Source of the DNA: GH45 sp046704385
GTDB lineage: Bacteria > Bacteroidota > Bacteroidia > Bacteroidales > SZUA-534
Length of the DNA stretch: 24,602 bases
Reading direction: 5' to 3'
Assembly: GCA_046704385.1 (NCBI GenBank)
Contig: JBJKSB010000003.1
Span: forward strand, 1-24,602
Each line of letters starts with the position of its first letter. Position 1 is the first letter of the stretch. Shown here piece after piece: positions 15,949-24,412 of the stretch. The notes below the pieces were generated by a model, which saw only the letters and a list, made by a program, of their open reading frames with translations, did not search any database and was not told where the DNA came from. Position numbers and translations under genes: made by a program.

Positions 15949-16686
15949 TTACTTCTGAATTCCACTCTCCAAAATTGAAATTTTGTTTACATCCGAAATA
16001 CTAATTTTAATCCATCCCAATTTTGAGTTGTTACCCAATTTTATGCCAATATAATTTATTTCATCTTGTGGAAACTGATTACAATCGTTCGAATAATAGC
16101 TCAAATTATAAATTACTGTATCGCCGTTTTGCTCCACTAAAATTGGTGGATAACTAAATGAACCTGCTAATAGTGTAATAGTATCAGCTGTATAATTATC
16201 GTTTGTTTTAATGATATCATCTTTCTTTAAGGGTTTAATTTTAACAGCTTCAGCAATTTCAATTATTGAATCGTTTTCATTAATCCGATGACAGGTAAAA
16301 TTGTCGGTTATTCCAATTGTAACAGGATCGCTCTCATAGTAGAAGGTATCTATACTAATATGCAAAAAAGATGTGTCATTTTTATAAAAAGTGTGAATCA
16401 GTGCATCTTTATGCAATGAACTTATCTTTGCATAGGGAATATCTCCCACAGCAGGCGACCCGGTAACATTGCTCTCAAATTGAATATCATCAATACCATC
16501 CTTATCCAGATCAATATTATAATAACAGGGATCATAATACCCTCCTACCATGACAGTATCATAAACGTTAAGGGTCATATTATTAAAATCGCCGATTTTA
16601 ATTTCAGAAGGAATGGTGTCGCTGCCTTTTTTACATCCTATAATTAGAGTAATCAGGAAAAATGAAAAAATATTTATTAGTTTCAT
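15949..16686 (-). CDS. Hypothetical lipoprotein with a calcium-loop-like motif
   Basis: A 245-residue protein. A signal peptide ending L-I-I-G-C (Cys18) followed by K-K marks a lipoprotein. The mature part is beta-rich and acidic. Near residue 60, Y-N-I-D-L-D-K-D-G-I-D-D-I-Q-F resembles a D-x-D-x-D-G calcium-binding loop of the FG-GAP or thrombospondin-3 kind. Near the C-terminus, Y-I-G-I-K-L-G-N-N-S-K-L-G-W-I-K-I-S-I looks like a closing pair of beta strands that recurs in small Bacteroidota lipoproteins. I recognise no family. It follows the receiver gene on the same strand after a 129-bp gap that contains an inverted repeat, so it is probably separately transcribed. Confidence 0.75.
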   Translation of the reverse strand: MKLINIFSFFLITLIIGCKKGSDTIPSEIKIGDFNNMTLNVYDTVMVGGYYDPCYYNIDLDKDGIDDIQFESNVTGSPAVGDIPYAKISSLHKDALIHTFYKNDTSFLHISIDTFYYESDPVTIGITDNFTCHRINENDSIIEIAEAVKIKPLKKDDIIKTNDNYTADTITLLAGSFSYPPILVEQNGDTVIYNLSYYSNDCNQFPQDEINYIGIKLGNNSKLGWIKISISDVNKISILESGIQK

Positions 16687-16731
16687 ATTATTCAGGCTTA
16701 GTTAAATTAAAATTCAGCGCAGTTAGAGTTA

Positions 16732-16776
16732 CTTAATTTAGTTGATTTATAGTCAGCTAATTTATACTAAATTGAG
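16732..16776. repeat. Imperfect inverted repeat in front of the hypothetical lipoprotein gene
   Basis: CTTAATTTAGT at 16732-16742 pairs with ACTAAATTGAG at 16766-16776, with one mismatched position over 11 bp and a 23-nt loop. It lies between the receiver gene stop and the lipoprotein gene start. It may be an operator or a weak terminator, or chance in AT-rich DNA. Confidence 0.4.
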
Positions 16777-16815
16777 GTATTTGTGTAACATCCGGGCGTA
16801 TTTGTTTAGTTATAC

Positions 16816-17184
16816 TTACTCAATTACTTCTTTTATCGCGTTTTCAATTTCCATAATATTAAACGGTTTCCTAAAATACTTAAGAATTAATTTTGATTTC
16901 AGAGCAGCTTTAATTTCTTCAGTTATATCGTAACCTGTAAGTATAAAGTATTTTTTATCATTATAAATACTTTTAGCCTTTTTAATAAACTCCAACCCTG
17001 ACATTAATGGCATTTTCATATCACTAATTACAACTTTAATATCAGGGTATTTCCTAAGACACTCCAGACCATCTGATCCGCATGTTCCTGTAATTACATC
17101 AAAATTGTCAGTAAAATTATATTCAAATAATTCGAGATTTGTTTCTTCATCATCAATGTATAATATTTTAACTTTTTCAGCCAT
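16816..17184 (-). CDS. Single-domain response regulator (receiver only)
   Basis: A 122-residue CheY-like protein made of one receiver domain with no output domain. The acidic pair Asp11-Asp12 follows I-L-Y-I. The phospho-acceptor is Asp55 in V-V-I-S-D-M-K-M-P. Thr83 (I-L-T-G) and Lys106 (F-R-K-P-F) complete the active site. The frame opens with a GTG at 17193, but the ATG at 17184 gives a normal receiver N-terminus and is preferred. It begins 12 nt after the haem-sensor kinase stops and is almost certainly co-transcribed with it, so that kinase is its likely partner. With no DNA-binding domain it must act through protein contacts, as a phosphate shuttle or sink. Confidence 0.92.
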   Translation of the reverse strand: MAEKVKILYIDDEETNLELFEYNFTDNFDVITGTCGSDGLECLRKYPDIKVVISDMKMPLMSGLEFIKKAKSIYNDKKYFILTGYDITEEIKAALKSKLILKYFRKPFNIMEIENAIKEVIE

Positions 17185-17196
17185 AAAAATCACTTT

Positions 17197-18711
17197 TTAT
17201 TCTATTGGGAAAATTATTTTAACTGTTGTTCCTTGGTTTTGTTCCGATTCAAATTGTAATTCGCCTTTATGCTCTTTAATTATATTGTAGGAGATTGACA
17301 AGCCCAGACCAACTCCATCTCCGGGAGCTTTTGTTGTATAAAATGGCTCTATAATTTTTGTCATATCTTCGCGGGATATTCCGTGTCCGGTATCTTTAAT
17401 TGTTACGGTAACATTATTTTTACTTTTCTGGGTTTCTATTGATATGACTCCGGTATTTTCAATGGATTGTATTGCGTTTAAAAGTATATTAAGAAATACC
17501 TGATGTAATTTTCCTTCGTTCCCAATTATAACAATATCTTTCTGTTTGTAAAATTTTTCAATTTCAATTTTGTTTTTGTATTTATTTTTCAGAATGGCTA
17601 AACAATTATCAATGATGCTATTAATTTCACAATCATCGTCGAAAGTTGCACTGTCATGGCTGAAACGGCTAAGTCCTGTTACTACTTCCGATGCACGTTC
17701 AATACCCGTGTTAAGCCCTTTCAAAAGAACTTTGACATCAGCTTTGTACTCAGGGGCTTTTGTTGTAAAGAATTTTACCAGACCCAAATAAGCACCATTA
17801 ATAAAATTTAACGGGTTGTTAATTTCATGGGCAACTCCGGCAGTCAGGGTACCCAACGAAGCCATTTTTTCAGATTGAACCAGTTTATTCTGAGTTTCTT
17901 TCAGTTTATTTAAATTAGATTCTATTTCATTTTTTTGCAGGTTGATAATCCTGTTTTTAAATGATATATTTGAATACAATACAATTAAAATAATAAACAA
18001 AACAGTTATAAGTACTATAATTGATCCTGTTAAAGTCAAGGTATGAAATTCTGCTTTTAAAGGAGTTTTGATTATCTCTATGGCTGCAATTTCACCAACC
18101 TTTTTGTTAAATCCACTATCCCAATGATAGTAGTCTCTGAGGTTTTTGGGTGCATCCTCCCGATTACCATGACATTGAAGACAGCTTTGCTGAACCCGTA
18201 AAAATGGTCGTGCATAATAAAGATATTTTTCTCCCTGGAGAGTAACAACACCTGTATATTTTTTTAATAGTGAATCATTATTAAACTGGTCAATTAAATT
18301 AGCTTCGAGACTGTCGGCCTGATTGATTTTGTTTCTGGGGTTTTTTGATGCCAACCTATATTCAACTAAAGGCTGGTTATTTTTTTTCCGGATAAGGTTA
18401 TATTGTTTAAAAATTTCCCTGGCTACATAAGTTGATGATAACATTTGCGGCGAATAAAAATCTTTAGGCAATCGGTTTTCATCTTTTAACTGATTCATGG
18501 CAGGAAGCACGGTTCGCTGAAAATAGTAATGCAATGCCTCAGCTTCCTGTATTACTTCCTCAATGCGCTGTTCTGCATTATGGACAATATATTGCCGTAT
18601 AAGAATAAAACTAAAGACAGAGACTATTGAAATTATTGCTATTATGGAAAATAAATTAATATAATTCCTTTTAACTTTTGAAAGTTTGTATTCATGTATT
18701 TTATCAGTCAT
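17197..18711 (-). CDS. Sensor histidine kinase with periplasmic c-type haem (Tll0287-like/DUF3365) domain
   Basis: A 504-residue kinase, using the ATG at 18711; the frame extends to 18846, but the extra 45 residues resemble nothing. TM1 is ~20-39 and TM2 ~225-247. Between them is a periplasmic domain with C-L-Q-C-H (Cys177, Cys180, His181), the c-type haem attachment motif of Tll0287-like/DUF3365 sensors. After a coiled-coil segment comes HisKA with phospho-acceptor His295 in G-V-A-H-E-I-N-N-P, then HATPase_c with N-A-I-Q-S-I, D-T-G-H-G-I and G-V-G-L-G-L-S-I. Haem-bearing sensors of this type respond to redox state or to gases such as NO, CO or O2; which applies here is unknown. The stand-alone receiver follows 12 nt downstream. 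A c-type haem implies that the cell has cytochrome c maturation. Confidence 0.9.
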   Translation of the reverse strand: MTDKIHEYKLSKVKRNYINLFSIIAIISIVSVFSFILIRQYIVHNAEQRIEEVIQEAEALHYYFQRTVLPAMNQLKDENRLPKDFYSPQMLSSTYVAREIFKQYNLIRKKNNQPLVEYRLASKNPRNKINQADSLEANLIDQFNNDSLLKKYTGVVTLQGEKYLYYARPFLRVQQSCLQCHGNREDAPKNLRDYYHWDSGFNKKVGEIAAIEIIKTPLKAEFHTLTLTGSIIVLITVLFIILIVLYSNISFKNRIINLQKNEIESNLNKLKETQNKLVQSEKMASLGTLTAGVAHEINNPLNFINGAYLGLVKFFTTKAPEYKADVKVLLKGLNTGIERASEVVTGLSRFSHDSATFDDDCEINSIIDNCLAILKNKYKNKIEIEKFYKQKDIVIIGNEGKLHQVFLNILLNAIQSIENTGVISIETQKSKNNVTVTIKDTGHGISREDMTKIIEPFYTTKAPGDGVGLGLSISYNIIKEHKGELQFESEQNQGTTVKIIFPIE

Positions 18712-18854
18712 CTTGTTACCTTGATAATTTAGACAAATAGCAGTGAAATAAAAGTAAGATATTTTTCTTGTTTTTAAAATATTATAAAAGGATTTTCTGG
18801 CATCACAATTACTGAGGTTCTTATTAAATGTTGTGAACTTATACATGAATGATT

Positions 18855-18868
18855 TGCAATAAATTGCA
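18855..18868. promoter_or_regulatory. Palindrome TGCAAT-AA-ATTGCA, candidate operator for the haem kinase
   Basis: Perfect 6-bp arms with a 2-bp spacer. It lies just downstream of the TACGTTTG element (18870-18877) in the transcription direction, covering the expected start-site region. The position fits a repressor site, although no binding protein can be named. Confidence 0.4.
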
Positions 18869-18869
18869 T

Positions 18870-18877
18870 CAAACGTA
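18870..18877 (-). promoter_or_regulatory. TAnnTTTG promoter element (TACGTTTG) before the haem kinase
   Basis: An exact match to the Bacteroidota -7 consensus TAnnTTTG, reading toward the kinase gene. It would give a leader of roughly 150 nt to the ATG at 18711. No clear TTG was seen at -33, so confidence is modest. Confidence 0.4.
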
Positions 18878-18890
18878 CCTTGTGTATGGT

Positions 18891-18908
18891 AAATTGTAAA
18901 AATTGTAA
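18891..18908. repeat. Tandem 9-bp repeat AAATTGTAA x2 upstream of the haem kinase promoter
   Basis: AAATTGTAA occurs twice back to back at 18891-18899 and 18900-18908, ending about 14 bp upstream of the TACGTTTG element. The position suits an activator site, but short AT-rich repeats can occur by chance. Confidence 0.4.
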
Positions 18909-18958
18909 TAAATCGAACTAACGTTTATAAAAAATATGCGATTGCAGATTCCTGAATC

Positions 18959-21907
18959 CTATAAATGGCTTTCAATAAGCGTGTATAATTCATTACTTTT
19001 AATAGGCTTTGCAATATAGCCGCAAAAACCTGATTCCATGCATTTGGTTTTATCGCTGGGCGAGGCATAAGCAGTTTGAGCAATTATTTTCATGTCTGGT
19101 TTTATTTCTAACATGCTTTTTGCTACGTCAAAACCATTTATATCGGGTAGCTTAATATCCAGTAAAACCAGACTTATGTCAGGATATTCATTAAATGTTT
19201 CAAGTGCGGTTTTACCATCGGGAGCTAAAAGTAACGTGCATTCAGTATCGTCTAGTAGCGCTTTAAGGTACTCTGCATTATAAATGTCATCTTCTACTAC
19301 AAGTATGGTTTTGCCTTGTATGTTGATATTTAAAGTACCATATATTGATTCTTCTGAAAAATTGATGTTTTCCTTAATATATGGAATTTTGAAATAAAAT
19401 ACAGAACCTTTACCTTCTTCTGATTCAACCCAGATATTGCCACCCATCAATTCAAGGATTCCTTTAGCGATAGATAGCCCCAATCCTGAACCACCAAATT
19501 TCTGAGCAATAAATTTTTCATCAGCCTGTCTGAACCTTTCGAAAATAACATTATGTTTCGTAGGATGAATTCCAATACCGGTGTCTTTTACATAAAACAG
19601 CATATGGTTATTTTCGTTATCTAAGCTGTAGCCCAGTTCCACATTACCGTCTTTTGTAAATTTAAATGCGTTTGATATTAAATTAACCAACACCTGCTTT
19701 AATCTGTCAGGATCTGTTCGGATATTTAATTCCCTTTTTTCAGGTGAATTTAGCGTAAAGGATGCATTGCTTTCATTTTGATTTTTTAAGGTAGGAACAT
19801 AATTTGTTGCAAAATCGGTAATAAACTTATTAATTTCAATAACTATCTCATACAGAATAATCTGGTTCGATTCAATTTTTGATATATCAAACAAATCATT
19901 CATAATATTTAATAAATCGTTACTACGCTTCTCAATAATAGTGGCGTACTTTAATTGCTTTTCGTCGATAGCTGAATTTTTTAACAATTCCGAAAAACCC
20001 ATTATTGCATTCATGGGAGTCCGAAGCTCATGACTCATATTTTGGAGAAATGCGGTTTTTAAATGATCGCTTTCCTCGGCTTTTTCTTTTGCAGTAAATA
20101 ATTCTTCATTGGTTTGTCGCAACTCTTCGTTTACGCTTTCGTATTCCTGATTTTTAAAATGAAGCTGTTGTTCATTTTCTTCAGCTTTTTCCCTTGCTGC
20201 AATAAGCTGTTCTTCATACTTTTTACGGTCGGTAATATCATTAATTATGGCTAGATATATTTTTCGGTATCGTTGTTTTATCAATTGCATGTGAACCTCC
20301 ACAGGGTAGGTTGATTTGTCTTTTCGTTGGTGAACTGTGGTAAATACCAGGTTCTCTTTTTCTCCTGTTTGCAGGGGCTTAATTATAGATTGGAATTCAC
20401 TTTCAGATATTTCGGGTTTAATATCAGCAGGTGTTAACTCTTTCATTTCATCTAATGAATAACCGATGTTTTTGAGTGCCCCTCGATTCAGATATTCAAA
20501 TTTTAAGGTTTTTTCGTTGAATAAGTAAATTTCATTTAAACTGTTTTCAACCATATCAGCCAGTTTAATTTTTTCCTGAATCGCTTCCCTTTCCTGAGTA
20601 ACATTTCTGGCTATCGAAGTTAATTTTACAACTTTGCCCTCAGTATTTCTTTCAACATAGATGTTCCATGACACCAGCAATACTTTTCCTGAAATATGAA
20701 ATTGCCTGTTTTCTAAAGAAAATTTGCTCTCATTTGATTTTAACCAAAAATCGAAATTTTTCTGAGTTTCTTTTCTGTCTTCAGGATAGATATACCCAAA
20801 AACATCAGTTCCAATGGCATCTTCCGGCAGAATACCCCAAAAATCGTATGAAGCATAATTTACAAATAATAATGTCCCGTCGGCAGCAACAACTGTAATC
20901 AAGTCGCCTGTGGTTTGCACCACGTCTTTGTAATCTTTTTCACTTTTTTCAATGCGGAGTTTAGCCTGGTTTCTTTCTGTAATAACCGCTGCCAGATAAA
21001 ATGCAGAGGAACTTGCAATGGCAAAAAACAATTGAATATTGATAATTGAGGTCAGTTGACTCCCAGAGGTTGAAAACGAAGAACTGATTTCGAAAAAAAG
21101 TATTACCGAGGTGAGAATAACAGAGGTTAGCGTGGCACCTTTAATTTCGAATCGTACTACAGACCAAATCAAAAATGGAAATGATATAAAATTCAATAAC
21201 AGGAAATATTCAAGTTTTTCGTGTAATAAATAGAGCGAGAAGTAACTAACAAGAATAATTACAACAGAAATTATGATCAGTTCAACATTTTTATGGATAT
21301 TTTTAAATTCGAGTTTGTTATTAAATGCATAAAACCATCGTAAAATAAATGGTGTGATTAATAAATTGCCAACTGCATCGGATGACCACCATAATCGCCA
21401 TGATTCCCAGAATGCGGCTTTTTGTAGAAAAAGCGGGCCAAAAGAAGCTATGGTTGAGGCTATTGCATTACTCAAAACCACTGAAAAAATTATAAAAACT
21501 GTGAAATCTTTAACTTTACTGAAATACTTAAAATTACCAAGAATGCGTCGCAATATCCATGCACTTAAGGTGGCATCCAGGGTTAGTGAAAATGCATACA
21601 AAAGGCTTAGTAAAGGCGAGGAACCAGCCATTGACTCAATACAATAATCGGTAATGAACAAAACAAGAATAATATAAGGTCTGAGGCTTTTTTTCGTGAG
21701 CAAAACTGCTGAAAGGAAAATTCCTGAAGCGGGCCAGACTGCTACTATTCCCTGTGGTTCAAAAATTAAAAATGAACTAAGACGACCAACTATGCAATAA
21801 ATGGCAGCTACAACAAGAATCCACAGTATACTCTTTATTATGTTTTTACTGGTCAATGTTTTTGTTGAATCATTAGCCATATCAGAAATCCTCACCGTTT
21901 TTGACAT
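18959..21907 (-). CDS. Hybrid sensor histidine kinase, MASE1-PAS-PAS-HisKA-HATPase-REC
   Basis: A 982-residue protein. Residues ~28-310 are a MASE1 membrane sensor with about eight hydrophobic segments and the typical I-V-A-V-W-P-A-S-G-I. Two PAS domains follow (~325-445, with N-Y-A-S-Y-D-F-W-G-I; and ~450-560, with F-E-Y-L-N-R-G-A), then a Glu-rich coiled coil (~560-615). HisKA has His626 in N-M-S-H-E-L-R-T-P-M-N. HATPase_c shows N-L-I-S-N-A-F-K-F, D-T-G-I-G-I and G-S-G-L-G-L-S-I. A C-terminal receiver carries Asp917 in V-L-L-D-I-K-L-P-D and Lys in A-K-P-I. MASE1 ligands are mostly unknown. There is no phosphotransfer or DNA-binding domain, so phosphate must pass on through other proteins. 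The gene is on the same strand as the haem kinase, 247 bp upstream. Start is the ATG at 21907; an ATG at 21880 is also possible. Confidence 0.92.
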   Translation of the reverse strand: MSKTVRISDMANDSTKTLTSKNIIKSILWILVVAAIYCIVGRLSSFLIFEPQGIVAVWPASGIFLSAVLLTKKSLRPYIILVLFITDYCIESMAGSSPLLSLLYAFSLTLDATLSAWILRRILGNFKYFSKVKDFTVFIIFSVVLSNAIASTIASFGPLFLQKAAFWESWRLWWSSDAVGNLLITPFILRWFYAFNNKLEFKNIHKNVELIIISVVIILVSYFSLYLLHEKLEYFLLLNFISFPFLIWSVVRFEIKGATLTSVILTSVILFFEISSSFSTSGSQLTSIINIQLFFAIASSSAFYLAAVITERNQAKLRIEKSEKDYKDVVQTTGDLITVVAADGTLLFVNYASYDFWGILPEDAIGTDVFGYIYPEDRKETQKNFDFWLKSNESKFSLENRQFHISGKVLLVSWNIYVERNTEGKVVKLTSIARNVTQEREAIQEKIKLADMVENSLNEIYLFNEKTLKFEYLNRGALKNIGYSLDEMKELTPADIKPEISESEFQSIIKPLQTGEKENLVFTTVHQRKDKSTYPVEVHMQLIKQRYRKIYLAIINDITDRKKYEEQLIAAREKAEENEQQLHFKNQEYESVNEELRQTNEELFTAKEKAEESDHLKTAFLQNMSHELRTPMNAIMGFSELLKNSAIDEKQLKYATIIEKRSNDLLNIMNDLFDISKIESNQIILYEIVIEINKFITDFATNYVPTLKNQNESNASFTLNSPEKRELNIRTDPDRLKQVLVNLISNAFKFTKDGNVELGYSLDNENNHMLFYVKDTGIGIHPTKHNVIFERFRQADEKFIAQKFGGSGLGLSIAKGILELMGGNIWVESEEGKGSVFYFKIPYIKENINFSEESIYGTLNINIQGKTILVVEDDIYNAEYLKALLDDTECTLLLAPDGKTALETFNEYPDISLVLLDIKLPDINGFDVAKSMLEIKPDMKIIAQTAYASPSDKTKCMESGFCGYIAKPIKSNELYTLIESHL

Positions 21908-21955
21908 AAAAAAAAATTCCGAATCTATTTTGTTACTTTAAGGTGTTAGCCTTTA

Positions 21956-21963
21956 CAAATATA
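21956..21963 (-). promoter_or_regulatory. TAnnTTTG promoter element (TATATTTG) for the hybrid kinase
   Basis: An exact match to the Bacteroidota -7 consensus in the 59-bp gap between the beta-propeller stop and the hybrid kinase start, giving a leader of about 42 nt. No good -33 TTG was seen, so this rests on one element only. Confidence 0.4.
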
Positions 21964-21966
21964 AAA

Positions 21967-22974
21967 TTATAATAATTTCATGATTCTTAAAACAGGAAAA
22001 CCGTTTACATTTTTAAGTGGAAAGAATACGAGGTGATTTTTTTGATCAATACAAACCGAATGCGCGTTGGAATAAAAAAATGATTCACCCGTTTTTGTTA
22101 CCTTGCCTGGGTCTACTTTAAAAATTGAAACCATCCCGCTTTCAGACGATATAACCAGTTTGTGTTTTTCCTTGTCAAAGTCGAGAACATCGGGGCTTCT
22201 GCCTATAATATCTTTGGTAACAATTTTTCCATCAGTTAAATCCAGTGCAACAAACGATGCGTTGTCCTCACCTGTAATTAATGCGTAATGAGTTTGTTCA
22301 TCTATATAAAATCCGTGAGCTCCTTCGCATCCGGGTAAGTTGTACCGTTTTACAATTTTCATTTGCTTTGGGTCAATAGCAATCAATTTATTATTAGTTT
22401 GATCGGCAGAATAAATCAGACCCGAAGTGGAATCATAATGTGTATTACCAACTTCGCCTCCAATTTTAATATTTTTCAAAAATTTGTTATTCACGGCATC
22501 TATTACCGAAACGGTTTCTCCGTGTTCATCAGATACAAATATTCGTTTGGTGCCCGGTTCAAAAGCAAGTCCATCGGGATAATCGCCAACGGGAACGCGC
22601 GCAATTATCTCTAATGAGTTCTCGTCAATTACGGCAACTTCATCTTTTCCGGTTGCTGTGGCATAAACCCGATGCATTTTAGGTACAGCAATTATCCCAT
22701 GAACATTCTGTACATGTTCAATGTCTTTAATTATTTTACCTGCATCAACATCATAAACGGTAACCATATCAGAACCCATATGAGCCAGGTAAACTCTTCG
22801 CTTATTCGCATCAAAACATTGATAATCGAACCTTGTGGTACCTCCTGAAAGTTTAACATCTTTAATAAACTCAAACCCTGCATTTTTAGCTCGTTGATCG
22901 GGTTGGTTAGTTTGTGGGATAAGGAATAAAAGACTAAAAAATAAAAAAGAGGTGCTTAGTATTATCTGATTCAT
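21967..22974 (-). CDS. YncE-like seven-bladed beta-propeller protein, exported
   Basis: A 335-residue protein with a hydrophobic N-terminal signal (~5-19) and no lipobox. The rest consists of repeated ~42-residue blades of the YVTN/YncE type: R-V-Y-L-A-H-M-G-S-D-M-V-T-V-Y-D-V-D, R-V-Y-A-T-A-T-G-K-D-E-V-A-V-I-D, R-I-F-V-S-D-E-H-G-E-T-V-S-V-I-D, and further weaker copies. Each has the pattern small-beta, G-x-D/T, V-x-V-I-D. Relatives are periplasmic binding or scaffold proteins, some linked to PQQ-dependent or heavy-metal pathways; no enzymatic residues can be named. It is divergent from the GH16 gene (157-bp gap) and lies 59 bp upstream of the hybrid kinase on the same strand, so it may supply an exported partner to that sensor. 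The role is inferred only. Confidence 0.85.
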   Translation of the reverse strand: MNQIILSTSFLFFSLLFLIPQTNQPDQRAKNAGFEFIKDVKLSGGTTRFDYQCFDANKRRVYLAHMGSDMVTVYDVDAGKIIKDIEHVQNVHGIIAVPKMHRVYATATGKDEVAVIDENSLEIIARVPVGDYPDGLAFEPGTKRIFVSDEHGETVSVIDAVNNKFLKNIKIGGEVGNTHYDSTSGLIYSADQTNNKLIAIDPKQMKIVKRYNLPGCEGAHGFYIDEQTHYALITGEDNASFVALDLTDGKIVTKDIIGRSPDVLDFDKEKHKLVISSESGMVSIFKVDPGKVTKTGESFFYSNAHSVCIDQKNHLVFFPLKNVNGFPVLRIMKLL

Positions 22975-23131
22975 ACAACTGATGTTTTTGAGGTTAGAAA
23001 TTTACCCATTTAAAAACTAAATAAAAATACATATTACCATTATTTCTTGTTTAAAAAATATTTTACTTTAGGATTTTGTACTTTCACCATTAATAAATTT
23101 TAAAAACAATTTAACCTATAAATATTAAACT

Positions 23132-24412
23132 ATGAAAATATTTAGTTACACAACTACTATGGTAGTTTTAGGATTAATCGCACTCATGTCATGTAAAACA
23201 GGGACAAAGCCAGTTGAGAAAACAGTAGAGACTCAAAAAAATGCAATAAAGATTGAGGCTGAAAACTATACCGATACGGTGATAAAGGGTAAAATTGAAT
23301 CGGGCGAATCTGATCTAAAATATGTCACTACCAGTGCGGCAGGAGTATTATCATTCGATGTTAATGTACCTGAAGCAGGTCGTTATCAGGCCCGGATAAA
23401 TGCAAAAGCCAATGGTGAGCAACCCGTGATTTGCTGGATTGAAGATTATTATGATAATCCCGATGACCGTACCTATAATATTACCGGAAATATTGTTTTT
23501 GAAACAAATGCCAGTGGTTTTACGGAGAATGGTGTTGATGGCACGCCTTTGAATAAAGGTTTACATAAAATGAGAATTCATTTTAATCAGCCTGCATCTA
23601 TTGATTGGTTCGGGTTTAATTTAATTAAGCCTAACGATGTTACACCCGTTACGCTAACCCAAAAAATGGACGGGAAAGATTGGAGCCTGGTTTGGTCCGA
23701 TGAATTTGACGAACCGGCTATTGATACCTCAAAATGGACTTTTGATGTTGGAAACTGGGGTTGGGGAAACAGCGAATTGGAATATTATACCAACAATGAC
23801 AAGAAGAATGCACGAATTGAAGACAGCAACCTTGTAATTGAAGCCATTAAAGACAGCGTTGGCGACAAATGGACATCGGCCCGTTTAACCACAAGGGGAA
23901 AAGTAAGTTTCAAATACGGTAAAATTGAATTCAGGGCAAAAGTTCCGGCTAACCGGGGTAATTGGGCTGCCGGATGGACCCTGGGCGACACTTATCAGGA
24001 TGAACTTTCATGGCCTTATTGTGGCGAAATTGATATACTTGAAAGTGTAGGTTTTGAGATGAACGATACTACCGGAAACGGCGTGGCACATGCATCTGTG
24101 CACAGTCGTGCGTATTATTTTAAAATTGGTAACCAGGTAACAGCGGTAAAAAATGTCGAAAACATGGAGAAGGAATACCACACTTATGCGGTAGAATGGA
24201 CTCCGGATTATGTTTATATCCTGGTGGATGGTGATCATTATTTTACTTATAATAAACCCAATGTGGAAAATGCATGGCCGTTTGATACTCCACAGGATAT
24301 AATCCTCAACCTGGCCATGGGCGGAGGTTGGGGCGGTGCCCGTGGTATGGATCCGACCATTACTTCGCAAAAAATGATTATTGATTATGTTCGGGTTTAC
24401 GAACGGAAGTAA
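23132..24412 (+). CDS. GH16 lipoprotein with N-terminal CBM6-like domain (beta-1,3-glucanase type)
   Basis: A 426-residue protein, the only plus-strand gene here. A lipobox A-L-M-S-C gives Cys21. Residues ~37-165 look like a CBM6/CBM35-type beta-sandwich, with I-E-A-E-N-Y at its start and S-I-D-W-F-G-F near its end. Residues ~177-426 are a GH16 jelly roll: W-S-D-E-F-D at the start, W-G-N-S-E-L-E-Y-Y-T, and the catalytic motif G-E-I-D-I-L-E (Glu299 nucleophile, Asp301, Glu304 acid/base), then V-D-Y-V-R-V-Y at the end. The E-x-D-x-x-E form with one extra residue is usual for laminarinase-type GH16 (subfamily 3) cleaving beta-1,3-glucan. The lipid anchor suggests the outer membrane, so the enzyme probably makes the first cuts in a polymer. 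No SusC/SusD pair lies in the window. Confidence 0.93.
   Translation: MKIFSYTTTMVVLGLIALMSCKTGTKPVEKTVETQKNAIKIEAENYTDTVIKGKIESGESDLKYVTTSAAGVLSFDVNVPEAGRYQARINAKANGEQPVICWIEDYYDNPDDRTYNITGNIVFETNASGFTENGVDGTPLNKGLHKMRIHFNQPASIDWFGFNLIKPNDVTPVTLTQKMDGKDWSLVWSDEFDEPAIDTSKWTFDVGNWGWGNSELEYYTNNDKKNARIEDSNLVIEAIKDSVGDKWTSARLTTRGKVSFKYGKIEFRAKVPANRGNWAAGWTLGDTYQDELSWPYCGEIDILESVGFEMNDTTGNGVAHASVHSRAYYFKIGNQVTAVKNVENMEKEYHTYAVEWTPDYVYILVDGDHYFTYNKPNVENAWPFDTPQDIILNLAMGGGWGGARGMDPTITSQKMIIDYVRVYERK

Noticed and set aside
18712..18846. N-terminal extension of the haem kinase to the ATG at 18846
   Set aside because: The extra 45 residues have no signal, membrane or domain character, and the normal family N-terminus begins at the ATG at 18711.
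22975..23131. Promoter for the GH16 gene (TAGGATTTTG near 23069)
   Set aside because: It has an extra base relative to TAnnTTTG and no properly spaced -33 element, so it is too weak to list.
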